A stretch of DNA of 58,345 nucleotides. It comes from Clostridia bacterium (lineage in GTDB: Bacteria > Bacillota > Clostridia > UMGS1810). The stretch is taken from the NCBI GenBank assembly GCA_017397885.1, contig JAFQHQ010000023.1, positions 1-58,345 of the forward strand, in the 5' to 3' direction. The notes beneath the pieces were generated by a model, which worked only from the letters and a program-made list of their open reading frames with translations, had not been told where the DNA came from and made no database searches. How positions within the stretch are numbered: position 1 is the stretch's first letter; each line of letters starts with the position of its first letter. This document shows, piece by piece, positions 32,578-42,781 of this stretch. Both the position numbers and the translations under genes were made by a program.

Positions 32578-33477
32578 ATGGATAATAGGAAGAATAATAA
32601 AAACTTTGAATTCATGAAATATTTCTTTAATCAACCGTTTAAAATCGGTGGGTATGTTGTTTATCAGGTTGGTGAAACAAAGCTTGAAAAACAAGGCTTA
32701 ATCCACAGTCATGTTCAGATTTGTAATGAAATAACATGTGTTTTGTCAGGCAGAGGAACATTTTCTGTAAATGGTAATAAACATAAAATCAGCCAGGGAG
32801 ACATTCATCTTGTTTCAAAAGGGGATATTCACGAAATTAAAACCGACTCTTCCGACGGCATTCGTTTTGCATATCTCGGTTTCGATTTTGAAGACTATGA
32901 TGATGTAATACATAATCTCAAAAGTTTTTATGACAGATGCCCCAAAAATGTCGTTGCTGATAAAGGAGAGATTTCAACTTTTTTCCGCATGTTAATCAAA
33001 GAGTGGTATGAAGAACCTGAAAATCATTTGATGGTTATTTCATCAATTTTAAATTGTTTGCTGACATATGTTAAACGTTTGTTTGAAGACGGTAATGAAT
33101 ATGTTTTTTTATCAAAAAAAGCTGATCCTGTTGTTGGCGGTAATGCATATACTATTTTGCATTATATTGATACTAATGTTATTAATATCTCAAATTTAAA
33201 AACTATTGCAGAAAAATTCGGTTATACCGAAAATTATGTTTCTCATTTGTTTAAATCTAAAACAGGAATGAGCATAAAAAAATATATTATGTCAGAAAAA
33301 ATGAAGCTTGCGGCAGATATTTTGGTTAATACCGGTTGCACAATAACCGAAGTTGCCGAAAGGCTGGGCTACTCATCTTCACAATCTTTTTCTCGTATGT
33401 TTCGTGCTAACATGGGCTGTTCTCCGTCAGAGTTCAGGCAAAAATCTTTAAAGACAACCGCACTACAGTATAATTAA
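32578..33477 (+). CDS. AraC-family transcriptional regulator with cupin sensor
   Basis: This 299-residue regulator has an N-terminal cupin (about 30-125, with IHSHVQICNEITCVLSGRGT and SQGDIHLVSKGDIHEI) and a C-terminal AraC DNA-binding domain. The two recognition helices lie in TIAEKFGYTENYVSHLFKSK and TITEVAERLGYSSSQSFSRM. The start follows a strong ATAGGAGG site. The promoter at about 32520-32548 has a perfect TATAAT but no good -35, which suggests activator dependence. It is followed 19 bases later by a second oxidoreductase and may control the SLH-lyase operon further downstream. Confidence 0.88.
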   Translation: MDNRKNNKNFEFMKYFFNQPFKIGGYVVYQVGETKLEKQGLIHSHVQICNEITCVLSGRGTFSVNGNKHKISQGDIHLVSKGDIHEIKTDSSDGIRFAYLGFDFEDYDDVIHNLKSFYDRCPKNVVADKGEISTFFRMLIKEWYEEPENHLMVISSILNCLLTYVKRLFEDGNEYVFLSKKADPVVGGNAYTILHYIDTNVINISNLKTIAEKFGYTENYVSHLFKSKTGMSIKKYIMSEKMKLAADILVNTGCTITEVAERLGYSSSQSFSRMFRANMGCSPSEFRQKSLKTTALQYN

Positions 33478-33496
33478 TACGAAAGGATAAATAATT

Positions 33497-34339
33497 ATGA
33501 AAATAGGTTTTATAGATAAATATCTTGATGAATGGCATGCAAATAATCTTCCCACATGGCTCAGGGAAGAAACAGACGAAATTGAAGCGATTTATTGCTG
33601 GGAATCAATGCCTTCTCCAAACGAAGGCGGCATTGACGGCAGAAAATGGGCTGAGAATCAAAACGCAATCTACTGCGAAACCGAAGAAGAGGTTATCGAA
33701 AAGAGCGATGTGCTTATTGTTCTTGCTCCCAACTATCCCGAAGAACACGAAGTCCTTTGTGATAAGGCTCTCAGAAGCGGTAAGTTTACTTATGTTGACA
33801 AGACCTTTGCTCCGACTGTTGAAGCCGCAAAGCGAATGATTGAAAAAGCTAAAATTCATAATACTCCAATGTTTACAACAAGCGCACTTCGTTATGCAAA
33901 GGAACACGAAGGTGTGAATAGTGAAAACATTGCTACATATTCTTCAAGAGGTCCCGGTCCCCTCGAAATGTATTCAATCCACCAGATTGAACCCATGGTC
34001 AAATACATGGGAACCAACCCCGAAGCAGTTATGTTTATCGGAACAGAAGACAGCCCTGCATATGTTGTTAAGTTTGCAGACGGAAGATTTGCAACAGCGG
34101 CACATTTTGACTGGAGTTGTCCTTTTAATATTTCAATCAAATATTCTGATGACAAACCTGCCTCCTACATCACCGATTGCACCGACTTTTTCCCTATGTT
34201 TGTAAAAGATCTTGTGAGATTTTTCAAAACGGGCGAATCAAAAGTAAGCTTTGACGATACCCTCGCAGTTATTGCAATTCGTGAAGCAATTTTAAAAGCA
34301 AAAAATGTTCCGGGAGAATGGCTTAAAACTAATTTATAA
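33497..34339 (+). CDS. Gfo/Idh/MocA-like oxidoreductase, short form
   Basis: This 280-residue protein looks like a Gfo/Idh-type dehydrogenase. The N-terminal Rossmann domain has KSDVLIVLAPNYPEEHEVLC and the EKP-equivalent loop reads KFTYVDKTFAPTVEAAKRMI, with DKT in place of EKP. The C-terminal domain contains SIHQIEPMVKYMG and AHFDWSCPFNISI. The usual GxGxxG loop is replaced by MKIGFIDKYLDEWHA, so cofactor binding may differ or be lost. It shares a strand and a 19-base gap with the preceding AraC regulator. Confidence in the family is moderate and the substrate is unknown. Confidence 0.68.
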   Translation: MKIGFIDKYLDEWHANNLPTWLREETDEIEAIYCWESMPSPNEGGIDGRKWAENQNAIYCETEEEVIEKSDVLIVLAPNYPEEHEVLCDKALRSGKFTYVDKTFAPTVEAAKRMIEKAKIHNTPMFTTSALRYAKEHEGVNSENIATYSSRGPGPLEMYSIHQIEPMVKYMGTNPEAVMFIGTEDSPAYVVKFADGRFATAAHFDWSCPFNISIKYSDDKPASYITDCTDFFPMFVKDLVRFFKTGESKVSFDDTLAVIAIREAILKAKNVPGEWLKTNL

Positions 34340-34359
34340 AATGATTTCCATCAAGTTTG

Positions 34360-34393
34360 CGGAATAGTACAAAAATCAAACGGAATAATACAA
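34360..34393 (+). promoter_or_regulatory. 21-bp-spaced direct repeats, candidate AraC-type operator of the SLH-lyase operon
   Basis: CGGAATAGTACAA (34360-34372) and CGGAATAATACAA (34381-34393) match at 12 of 13 bases and start 21 bp apart, two helical turns. They abut the promoter, as expected for an activator that contacts polymerase. Confidence 0.6.
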
Positions 34394-34420
34394 GACAAAT
34401 AAGTTTTATTGTTGTATAAT
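34392..34420 (+). promoter_or_regulatory. Promoter of the SLH-lyase operon with weak -35
   Basis: TATAAT (34415-34420) has a perfect -10, but the -35 position 17 bp upstream reads AAGACA. A second TATAAT lies at 34425-34430. A weak -35 beside direct repeats suggests activation by an AraC protein. Confidence 0.5.
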
Positions 34421-34453
34421 CATTTATAATGATAGAATTAAAGGAGTGGTAAA

Positions 34454-35905
34454 ATGAAAAAGTTAATTTCAGTCTTATGTGCTTTTGCAATGGTTTTTTC
34501 ATGTGTCATCGCAGCTGCACAGCAAGATGAACAGATTTTGGCAGGCGAGGAAAAAACGCTTAAAATCAGCGAGCAGTATTCTGAAAAGACTCTTCTTACT
34601 GTTACAATTGCCTCAGCAGATGTTGAAAACGTAAATTCTGCTAATCGTCCTGTGTTTATGTATCTTTATTCAACAGATTCCAAGGGTCTCTTTGAAGAAG
34701 ATATCACGCTTTCATCAGCTTGGAACAGCGGAAGATACACAGTGTACATCGACGCACCTTCCGATGCAAGACAGTTTGATTTTTTCTATGTTAATCCCGA
34801 AAGTGCAACCTCTCTTGCGGTTGTAGATTCCATAAACGGCTGTACAACAGGTGACGAACTTTTTGAGCTTTTAACAACCGACGATAACGCGGCTCTTTTA
34901 GGTCTCGATAAATCAGATGAACTCTTTGTATCCTATGCCAAAGATGCTCTTGACTATGCTATCGAATCCAAAGACGGCGACTTCACTTTTGAATCCTTTG
35001 AAAAAGCTTTTAATGACGGATTAGCCGCCGCCAAGCTTCTTGAAAACATCAAAAATGCTGAGGTATACGGAGAGCTTGAGGACCTTGTCAAAGAGAATGC
35101 CGATATTTTAGGTGTGGATTTTGACGGCGACTATGAAGATGTTAAACAAAAATCAAAAGTTTTTGTTGAAATGTTTAAAAACATCGACGAAATTGAAGAT
35201 TTGACATCAGTTTCCGAGGTCTTTGACGATGCAGTCAAGAAAGTTTTGAAGGACCAGAAAAAAACAAGCTCCTCGGGCGGTTCTTCGTCAGGTTCTTTCG
35301 GTGGTTCATCAACAATTGTTCTTCCGTCAACCGACCCCGTTGAACCAATTGTTCCGGTTGTTCCTATTCCGGATACTTCTTTTAAATCATACAGCGACAT
35401 TAACGGTCACTTTGCAAAAGACGCCGTTTCCGGTCTTTCGGCTAAGAACATCATCTCCGGCTATCCCGATGGCACTTTCAAACCCGATAACGGAGTTACA
35501 CGTGCCGAATTCGCAAAGATAGCAGCTCTTGCTTTTGGTTACGAATCAAAGGTGACCGGAGTTTTTGCCGATGTTACGGCGGATGACTGGTTTGCAGGTT
35601 ATGCAGATGCCCTTGCAACTGCAGGAATAATAAATGGATATGACGGTATGTTTAATCCCAATGTCACAATAACCCGTCAGGATGCTGCGTGCATTATCTA
35701 CCGACTTATCAATCAGAAGCTCTCGGCAGAAGAAGCTGAACTCTTTGACGATAATGCAGACATCAGTGATTATGCAAAGGAAGCAGTTGCCAAACTTCGC
35801 GCATCAGCTGTTGTCAACGGAAGTAACAATATGTTTTTCCCTCTTGCAAACATAACACGAGGTGAAGCGGCTGTTATGATTACCAATGCACTTAATGTGA
35901 AATAA
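34454..35905 (+). CDS. Secreted SLH-domain surface protein
   Basis: This 483-residue protein starts with a signal peptide (MKKLISVLCAFAMVFSCVIA, cut near residue 22). The N-terminal part (about 30-125) looks like a beta-sandwich. A helical, acidic region follows (about 130-265), then a Ser/Gly linker (SSSGGSSSGSFGGSS) and a Pro/Val stretch. Three C-terminal SLH modules (about 315-483) carry the turns GVTRAEFAKIA, TITRQDAACII and NITRGEAAVMI, so it should attach to the cell wall. It is the first gene of an operon with a second SLH protein and two lyases. It may anchor or organise those enzymes. Confidence 0.85.
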   Translation: MKKLISVLCAFAMVFSCVIAAAQQDEQILAGEEKTLKISEQYSEKTLLTVTIASADVENVNSANRPVFMYLYSTDSKGLFEEDITLSSAWNSGRYTVYIDAPSDARQFDFFYVNPESATSLAVVDSINGCTTGDELFELLTTDDNAALLGLDKSDELFVSYAKDALDYAIESKDGDFTFESFEKAFNDGLAAAKLLENIKNAEVYGELEDLVKENADILGVDFDGDYEDVKQKSKVFVEMFKNIDEIEDLTSVSEVFDDAVKKVLKDQKKTSSSGGSSSGSFGGSSTIVLPSTDPVEPIVPVVPIPDTSFKSYSDINGHFAKDAVSGLSAKNIISGYPDGTFKPDNGVTRAEFAKIAALAFGYESKVTGVFADVTADDWFAGYADALATAGIINGYDGMFNPNVTITRQDAACIIYRLINQKLSAEEAELFDDNADISDYAKEAVAKLRASAVVNGSNNMFFPLANITRGEAAVMITNALNVK

Positions 35906-35916
35906 GGAGGCTGACT

Positions 35917-38535
35917 ATGAGAAAAATATCATTATTGTTGTGTTTTAGCATAGTATTATCTCTTGTTTTGTCATGTCCTGTTACATTTGCCGACGACAGC
36001 TACACTCAGGCAGATGTAAGTATAGGCGCAGAATTTCTTGAAGCAATGAACATAAACGACCCTGCTAAAGACAAGGCAGACGACGGGGTGATTACCAGAG
36101 CCGAAGCTGTTGAAGTTATTGCAAAGCTTTTTGGCTACAATGCCTCTTCTGAAGCAGTTGTACCTTTCACAGATGTTAAAGGCACACTCACCGGAGCGTT
36201 AAAATATGCTCTTGACCTTAAAATGATTTCCGAATCAGAATCCTTCCGTCCCGATGATGCAATAACCTATAATGAAGTATTCAAAATGTGCGTTGTTGCT
36301 CTTGGTTACGATTATCTTGCAAAAACCTATGGCGGTTGGCCCTCAGGCTATGTAAGAATGGCAGGGGAAGCTAAACTTTCCGACGGACTTCCTACTCACG
36401 AGGTAACCATTTCCAAAGATGCATTCTATCTTTTTGTGGAAAATCTTCTCACGGCAGAAATGCTTGAGATGGACGGAGTTGTTGATTCTGAAATTTCATA
36501 TCGTAAATATACAACCGTTCTCGAAACCTATTTTAACCTTTATGAAATAGAAGGTGTTGTTACTGCAACCTGCCACACGAGTCTCTATGCAGCCGAAGAT
36601 GCACTTGACGAAGCTACAATTGCAATTGATGATGCCATATATCGATTTGAGGGCAAATCAAACTATATCGGCAAACACGTAAAAGCTTATGCATACAAAG
36701 ACAAAGACGAACTGGCTGTTGTGGTTCCTTATGACAATAAAATAAAGACTGTAGCATTTTCCGATTTGACCGAAGTTGAAGGAAATACAGTTTATTATGA
36801 TGACGACAATAAAGAAAACAGACTTCGTGTGGAGGATGTTCCTGCAGTTATCTACAACGGTAAGTCGGACGGCAAAGCAAAAATTTCCGATTTTTCGGGT
36901 AAAAACGGACATTTTGTGTTCACAGACAATGACGGTGATAACACCTACGAAGTTTGCGAAGCAAATGAATACAGAACAGTTGTTGTTTCGGGTGTAAATG
37001 CTGTTGAAGGCTACATAAATGACAAGAATACCGAAAAGAGAGTTGACCTTTCCAACGACGATTGCGTATATTTTGTATATGACAACGGAGTTGAAAAAAC
37101 TCTTGGAGACATTACGGAAAATTCACTTCTCAGTGTTTATGAATCCTCCGACAAGCTTTTGGTTACAGTTGTTATTGAAAACGCAACCGTAAGCGGAACT
37201 GTTACCGGTTTTAAAGTAGGCACAGATGCCATTGTAATCAATGATGTAAGCTATTCATACAGCGAGTATTTTAAAAAGAACTATCTTCCTAAAATTAAAT
37301 CAGGTTCTGAGATAACGGTTAATCTTTCGTCAGACGGCATTGTTCACTCATCAAGCGAACCCGAAAGAGACAAGATTCTTTTTGGCTACTATCTTAATGC
37401 AAAACAGGGTTCAGGTCTCGACTCCACCATTAAGGTTAAGTTTGTTGACAATAAAGGTGCAATTGTGATAACCGATGTTAACGATAAACTCACATGCAAT
37501 GGTACTGTTTACACTAAACCCGATGACATCCTTTCGGTATTTTTTGATTCTCAGGGTAACAAAAAGCTCGACGAACAGCTTTTCAGATATAAGCTCACAT
37601 CCGACGGACTTCTGACCCTTATAGATACTGTTTGTGATGAAGAAGGATACATAGATTCATCATCCGACAATTTTGAAGATAATCTTAAAAAATATAAATA
37701 CCCCGAAGGTTCAACCGACCTGGTTCATGACGGTATCTGGATTGAAAGTACAACGGGTATTGTGCATCCCTGGTATGCAATTAAAAATGATACCTATATT
37801 ATTCAGGTAAATCCAAACACCGATATTGCCGAGGATAAGAGATTTGCTGTACGTGACTTAAACTGGCTTAAAGCAACCAAACAGTTTATCCGCAATAAAG
37901 CCACCGTTTATAATGTAGATGAATATCTTGGTACCGGTGCTCTTGTTTTAAGCACTGCGGCAGATGATGCGGTTAACGACGAATCTCCTCTCGGAATTGT
38001 TCATTCGGTAACTAAGGCTCTTGACACCGAAATGAACGAATGTTACAAAATTGTTGTGTTCAGCAAGAATTTATACAACGATATATATGTTTATGATGAA
38101 GATCTCATAAACAAGTATGTGATGGATGAACAGGGCAATATGCTTATTTCAGCGGGCGACTGCATCAGATATGAAAAAGACAATCTCGGATATCTTACAG
38201 CTCTCGCAGTTGACTATGATTTCAGTGAAGGCAAGCTTCTTCACAAAAATACCAACCAGATGTATCTGTGTTATTACTATGGCGGTGTATATTCAATCGG
38301 TAACGGTATAATGACCATGGTTCGTGCCAAAGATGACGGAACTCTTGATATTGATCACCAGAAATATGCATTCCAGATTCCTTCAACTGTTATGATTTAT
38401 GATTCCGAAAACGGAGAAATAACAAACGGCTCGGTTCACGATTTGGAAAGCTATCTCCAGACAGGGGATGAATGCACAAGAGTTATGGTTATTACCGAAG
38501 AATTTGACATGCAGATGTGCGTTGTCTATCGATAA
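35917..38535 (+). CDS. Large secreted protein with N-terminal SLH modules
   Basis: This 872-residue protein has a signal peptide (MRKISLLLCFSIVLSLVLSC, cut after TFA near residue 26). Two or three SLH-type modules lie in about residues 30-185 (GVITRAEAVEVIAKLFGY, then AITYNEVFKMCVVALGYDY). The remaining 680 residues are beta-rich, with recurring short segments such as VSGTVTGFKVGTDAIVINDV that suggest repeated small sandwich domains, but I cannot name a family. It starts 11 bases after the previous gene and ends 15 bases before the first lyase. It is probably a wall-bound structural or substrate-binding partner. Confidence 0.78.
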   Translation: MRKISLLLCFSIVLSLVLSCPVTFADDSYTQADVSIGAEFLEAMNINDPAKDKADDGVITRAEAVEVIAKLFGYNASSEAVVPFTDVKGTLTGALKYALDLKMISESESFRPDDAITYNEVFKMCVVALGYDYLAKTYGGWPSGYVRMAGEAKLSDGLPTHEVTISKDAFYLFVENLLTAEMLEMDGVVDSEISYRKYTTVLETYFNLYEIEGVVTATCHTSLYAAEDALDEATIAIDDAIYRFEGKSNYIGKHVKAYAYKDKDELAVVVPYDNKIKTVAFSDLTEVEGNTVYYDDDNKENRLRVEDVPAVIYNGKSDGKAKISDFSGKNGHFVFTDNDGDNTYEVCEANEYRTVVVSGVNAVEGYINDKNTEKRVDLSNDDCVYFVYDNGVEKTLGDITENSLLSVYESSDKLLVTVVIENATVSGTVTGFKVGTDAIVINDVSYSYSEYFKKNYLPKIKSGSEITVNLSSDGIVHSSSEPERDKILFGYYLNAKQGSGLDSTIKVKFVDNKGAIVITDVNDKLTCNGTVYTKPDDILSVFFDSQGNKKLDEQLFRYKLTSDGLLTLIDTVCDEEGYIDSSSDNFEDNLKKYKYPEGSTDLVHDGIWIESTTGIVHPWYAIKNDTYIIQVNPNTDIAEDKRFAVRDLNWLKATKQFIRNKATVYNVDEYLGTGALVLSTAADDAVNDESPLGIVHSVTKALDTEMNECYKIVVFSKNLYNDIYVYDEDLINKYVMDEQGNMLISAGDCIRYEKDNLGYLTALAVDYDFSEGKLLHKNTNQMYLCYYYGGVYSIGNGIMTMVRAKDDGTLDIDHQKYAFQIPSTVMIYDSENGEITNGSVHDLESYLQTGDECTRVMVITEEFDMQMCVVYR

Positions 38536-38550
38536 AAGGAGGGGAAGTTA

Positions 38551-41500
38551 ATGAAAAAAATAATAGTTAAAGTTTTTTGTACATTGCTTTGTGTCTCCCT
38601 TATGCCCCTCACATCTTTTGCGGCACTGTCATACCTTGATGTTAACATGCTCATAAATTCGAGCTTTAACAGTCAGGTTACATACACAACTCCTGAAGAT
38701 GTTGCAGTAAATGCAAAGCTAAGCTGGATTGATGAGTACAGACCCGGTGACAAGGGTGTTGTACTCAGCGGAGAAAAAAGCACAAGTACACTTACTTATG
38801 ATATAAAAACATCAAATGAATTTGTTTTTTCTTTTGATGTTCACTCCAAGATTGATGGTGTGTCAGGTTCGCTCTACATTAAAGATTCCGGCTCAAACAA
38901 ACAGAATCTTCTGAACTTTGAAGCTACCAAACGTCTTAAAACCCATAACGGACGCCACATAGGAGGATTTAATGAAGGCAGTGTTTCAAATGTAGCAATT
39001 GTGTTCAATCCTTCAACAGGTGCAATAAAGTACTATTTTAATGGCAAATGTGTTATTCCGGCTGATAAAATAACATCAAACAAAGTAACTTCCGTTGCTC
39101 AGGTTGTGTTTGAATTTCAGCATACCGAAAAATCCGCAATTCTTCTTGACAACATCAATATGTTCGAAGGCTCCGAGCCTTTAAAGAGCTATCCTGTGGA
39201 TGAATATATTGAAGATGCCTCGGATCCGATCAGCGAAGAAACAATCAGTTTTGAACCTGTTGTCGGAAGTGCGGTTATGCATAAATCCGACTTCGAAATT
39301 CCCCACACACTTTCCATTTCCCGCGGAGGAAACCACTACATTGAGGTTGAGGAAGAAGACGGCAACCATGCACTTCACGTTCGTCAGGTCTATGACACCG
39401 GCGACCCCCACATCAATGCATTTAACCTTGGCTCCGAATCAGACTACATAGTGTATGAATTCAGAGTAAAACCCTTAAGTGATACAGCATTTTTCAATCT
39501 TGGTCTCGAAGACGAAAATGATGAGGGCTGTATGCTGGCATACCTTGCACCCGGCAGACTCATGTACATGGGCGAAGCTGTGAGAACTCTTCAGCTCGGT
39601 CAGTGGTATAAAGTGTCAATTGTTATTGACTACTATGACCGTAAGATACATCACTATTTTGAAGGTGAACATGTGTCCTCGGGTGACCTCAAAGCATATG
39701 TCAAAGGCACAAAGGCTATTCATATGCGTTTCCATATGTCAAAATATAACGCAGGCGGAACTGTTGACCTTTCAACAACAAGCTACGACTTTATGCTTGA
39801 CGACATCCACGTTTATGACGGAAAAGAACCCGTCGAAAACCTTGGAAATGTAGAAAAGGTAATAAAGCTGACAAACAGAACAGTTTTTGATAATAACAAT
39901 GCTCTCAGAAGAAAGCTTAAAGATTACTACACTCTCCACACACGCAGCGGTGTTGTTTGTGTAGGAGGGGAGAAGGACATCCTCATGGATACTCCCCACG
40001 ATGAAAACGGTGTTAAAATGGTAAATGCTGCTGAGCTTTCCCAAAAGCTCGGAGTTGAAAATCCCTACACCGAAAAATATGTTCCTGCTGAAAAATATTT
40101 CACCGATGGTCTTGGTCTTCAGATTTACACCGACAAAACCTGTCTCAACGAAGGTATGATTATTGCAGGAAAATCCAAATATACTGCTCCCACCAATGAA
40201 GAGGAGCTTCAGCAGCTCAATGACTTCCTCTGGCTTCTCCATCCGACCGATGAAGTTATAACAAATATCTACAATGCTTCTCCCATGAAGGGACAGCATC
40301 CCAGAATCCATGCCAATGCCGAAGATTTTGCGAGACTTCGCGAAGAAATCAAAACAGACCCCTACAAGCAGCTTTGGTCGTCAGCGGTTATTGGCGAAGC
40401 AAACAACATTATTAATCAGGCGGTTGTATTCTATGAACTTCGTGACGGCTCAAGACTTCTTTCTGTAAGCCGTGAAGTTGAAAAGAAACTCTATGCCCTC
40501 AGCATGGCATATCAGCTTACCGGTGAACAGAAATATGTTGACCGTGCATGGAAAGAACTCGAAGCAGTTTGTGCATTCCCCGACTGGCACCCTGCCCACG
40601 CTCTCGACGTTGGTGAAATGGCGCCCGGTGTGGCAGTAGCCTACGACTGGATGTATCATGCATTCACTCCCGAACAGCGACAATTCATCGAAAAGGGTAT
40701 CTACAACAACTGCCTCTATGATGCAAACATTCTCTATGAAACAGCCAAAGGTCAGATGTCAACCCTTTGTATCGGTGATTCCAACTGGGTTAACGTAACA
40801 GCCGGCGGTATGTCAATAGCTTGTCTTGCGGTTATGGATGTATATCCCGAAATTGCAACTCGCGTACTGGGCGGCACAGTAAAAGCAATGTCCAACCTTA
40901 TGTGGCGTTTTGCTCCCTACGGTTCATGGTACGAAGGCCCCGGTTATTGGGATCTTACCTATCAGTACACCGTTAAAATGCTCGACGGTCTCGACACCGT
41001 ATTTGGCACAACCCTCGGTCTCGATTCAGCCGAAGGTCTCCAGTATGCCGCAGAAGCCGAGCTTCAGCAGCAGTCACCCTTTGGTATCTATAACTACGGT
41101 GATGGCGGTGAAGGTACAAAGGTATATAATTCCGAGATGATATGGCTTGCTCATCGCTACAATGCCGATGCAGCCGCATCTATAACAATTAAAAATGCAA
41201 TGCTGTCTAATGGTGAAGACTATGCTCTTGCACTTCTCTGGAAAGAATCTGATTTCAATATTGAAGAATCAACTCTTGACCTGGATAAATACTATGAAGA
41301 TGCATATGTGAGGGTTATGCGTGACACATGGGAAGGCGATGAACAGACCTTTGTGGGTGTTCATGCAGGTCCCACCCACACCGACCACCTCCACCTTGAC
41401 GGTGCAAGCTTTGTCTTTGACTCTATGGGTGTTCGTTGGGCAAGAGATATCGGTATGGGTAACTATAATGCGGCTAACTACTGGGATGAAAAACCCGGAA

Positions 41501-42768
41501 GTGACAAGTGGAAGATGTACCGCATGAGAGCAGAATCTCACAACACAATCGTAATCAATCAGAAGGGCTCTGTTGAAGACCACGTTGTAGATTCCGATGC
41601 TCCCTTCACCAAGCTTGAATCCAAGCCTAAAGGCACAATCACAGTTGTTGACACAACCGATCTCTTCATTAAAGGTGTAAAATCGGGTAAACGTGGATTT
41701 GCATTCTGTGACAACCGTACATCTCTTGTAATAAGGGATGAAGTAAACGTCGATGCAGGCAGTGACATCTACTGGTTCATGCTTACCGGTGCAAATGTTG
41801 CAATTGACGGAAACAAAGCTATTCTCACTCAGGACGGAAGAAGGCTTCAGCTTGAATTCACTTCAAATGTTGATGCGAAAATTTCTGTTGAACGTGCAAC
41901 CTATCTGCCCGACAGTCCCCGTCACGTTGAAGATAAAGACAACGAAACTGTTAACCGTATTATGATTCATGCCAATGCCGGTGGTGAAGTTAATATCACA
42001 GTTAAACTCACCCCCTATGGCGGCGGTCTCACTTCGGTTTCCGACTGGGATAAACCAATCGACACATGGACAATTGAAGACGGCGAAATTCCTGCTAAAC
42101 CAAAGCTCGAATCAATTAACGTAGGTAGCGATAATGTTGCTGTTGCTTCAAACACCGTTGACTACTACTATCTTGAAGGCACCCTTACTTCGGTTCCCGA
42201 AATAACTGCATCAAGTGATGTTTACGATGTGAAAGTAACAAAAGGCGGTAGCCTTAATGACATCACATTCATTGATGTTACCGATAAAAACGATTCACGA
42301 AATACCAATCGCTACAGCCTGGTGTTCCATTCAATTCCTGCTCCCAAGCAGTTTGACGGAATGACTTCAATTCCCATCACTTCTGTTGTTGCAAGTGCCG
42401 AGCCTCAGGAAGCAAACAGGGCGATCAACGTTCTTGATAATGACCTTAACACACGTTGGTCAGCCGACGGTGCCGGATGCACTCTCACTCTTGACCTTGC
42501 ATCGGTTCAGACTGTAGATAACCTTGCAATTGCATTTGCAAGCGGTGATGTACGAAGCACCCGTATGGAAATCGCACTTTCTGCCGACGGTTCCGTATAT
42601 GATACAGTATTCACAGGACTCTCCTCGGGAAAAACCCTTGAACATGAGTTCTTCTCACTGGGCGGTAAAAAGGCTCGCTATATTAAGCTTACATTTAACG
42701 GCAACACCTCATCTTCTTCATCACAGTGGAACTCGGTAACCGAGGTTGTTGTAACAAGAAATAATTGA
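38551..42768 (+). CDS. Secreted heparinase II/III-family polysaccharide lyase, multidomain (1405 aa)
   Basis: A signal peptide ends near residue 24 (LTSFAAL). Two LamG-like sandwich domains follow (about 35-215 and 240-430), then a copper-amine-oxidase-like stalk domain (about 455-545). The alpha/alpha toroid (about 575-925) contains WYEGPGYWDLTYQY with the candidate catalytic Tyr and GDSNWVNVTAGG. The heparinase II/III beta-sandwich (about 930-1150) has HLHLDGASFVFDSMGVRWAR and ESHNTIVINQ. A C-terminal F5/8-type (CBM32-like) module begins near 1275 (AINVLDNDLNTRWSADG). Such lyases cleave uronic-acid polymers by beta-elimination. The position usually holding Asn-His reads SNW, so the mechanism may differ. 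Confidence 0.82.
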   Translation: MKKIIVKVFCTLLCVSLMPLTSFAALSYLDVNMLINSSFNSQVTYTTPEDVAVNAKLSWIDEYRPGDKGVVLSGEKSTSTLTYDIKTSNEFVFSFDVHSKIDGVSGSLYIKDSGSNKQNLLNFEATKRLKTHNGRHIGGFNEGSVSNVAIVFNPSTGAIKYYFNGKCVIPADKITSNKVTSVAQVVFEFQHTEKSAILLDNINMFEGSEPLKSYPVDEYIEDASDPISEETISFEPVVGSAVMHKSDFEIPHTLSISRGGNHYIEVEEEDGNHALHVRQVYDTGDPHINAFNLGSESDYIVYEFRVKPLSDTAFFNLGLEDENDEGCMLAYLAPGRLMYMGEAVRTLQLGQWYKVSIVIDYYDRKIHHYFEGEHVSSGDLKAYVKGTKAIHMRFHMSKYNAGGTVDLSTTSYDFMLDDIHVYDGKEPVENLGNVEKVIKLTNRTVFDNNNALRRKLKDYYTLHTRSGVVCVGGEKDILMDTPHDENGVKMVNAAELSQKLGVENPYTEKYVPAEKYFTDGLGLQIYTDKTCLNEGMIIAGKSKYTAPTNEEELQQLNDFLWLLHPTDEVITNIYNASPMKGQHPRIHANAEDFARLREEIKTDPYKQLWSSAVIGEANNIINQAVVFYELRDGSRLLSVSREVEKKLYALSMAYQLTGEQKYVDRAWKELEAVCAFPDWHPAHALDVGEMAPGVAVAYDWMYHAFTPEQRQFIEKGIYNNCLYDANILYETAKGQMSTLCIGDSNWVNVTAGGMSIACLAVMDVYPEIATRVLGGTVKAMSNLMWRFAPYGSWYEGPGYWDLTYQYTVKMLDGLDTVFGTTLGLDSAEGLQYAAEAELQQQSPFGIYNYGDGGEGTKVYNSEMIWLAHRYNADAAASITIKNAMLSNGEDYALALLWKESDFNIEESTLDLDKYYEDAYVRVMRDTWEGDEQTFVGVHAGPTHTDHLHLDGASFVFDSMGVRWARDIGMGNYNAANYWDEKPGSDKWKMYRMRAESHNTIVINQKGSVEDHVVDSDAPFTKLESKPKGTITVVDTTDLFIKGVKSGKRGFAFCDNRTSLVIRDEVNVDAGSDIYWFMLTGANVAIDGNKAILTQDGRRLQLEFTSNVDAKISVERATYLPDSPRHVEDKDNETVNRIMIHANAGGEVNITVKLTPYGGGLTSVSDWDKPIDTWTIEDGEIPAKPKLESINVGSDNVAVASNTVDYYYLEGTLTSVPEITASSDVYDVKVTKGGSLNDITFIDVTDKNDSRNTNRYSLVFHSIPAPKQFDGMTSIPITSVVASAEPQEANRAINVLDNDLNTRWSADGAGCTLTLDLASVQTVDNLAIAFASGDVRSTRMEIALSADGSVYDTVFTGLSSGKTLEHEFFSLGGKKARYIKLTFNGNTSSSSSQWNSVTEVVVTRNN

Positions 42769-42781
42769 TTGGAATATTACC

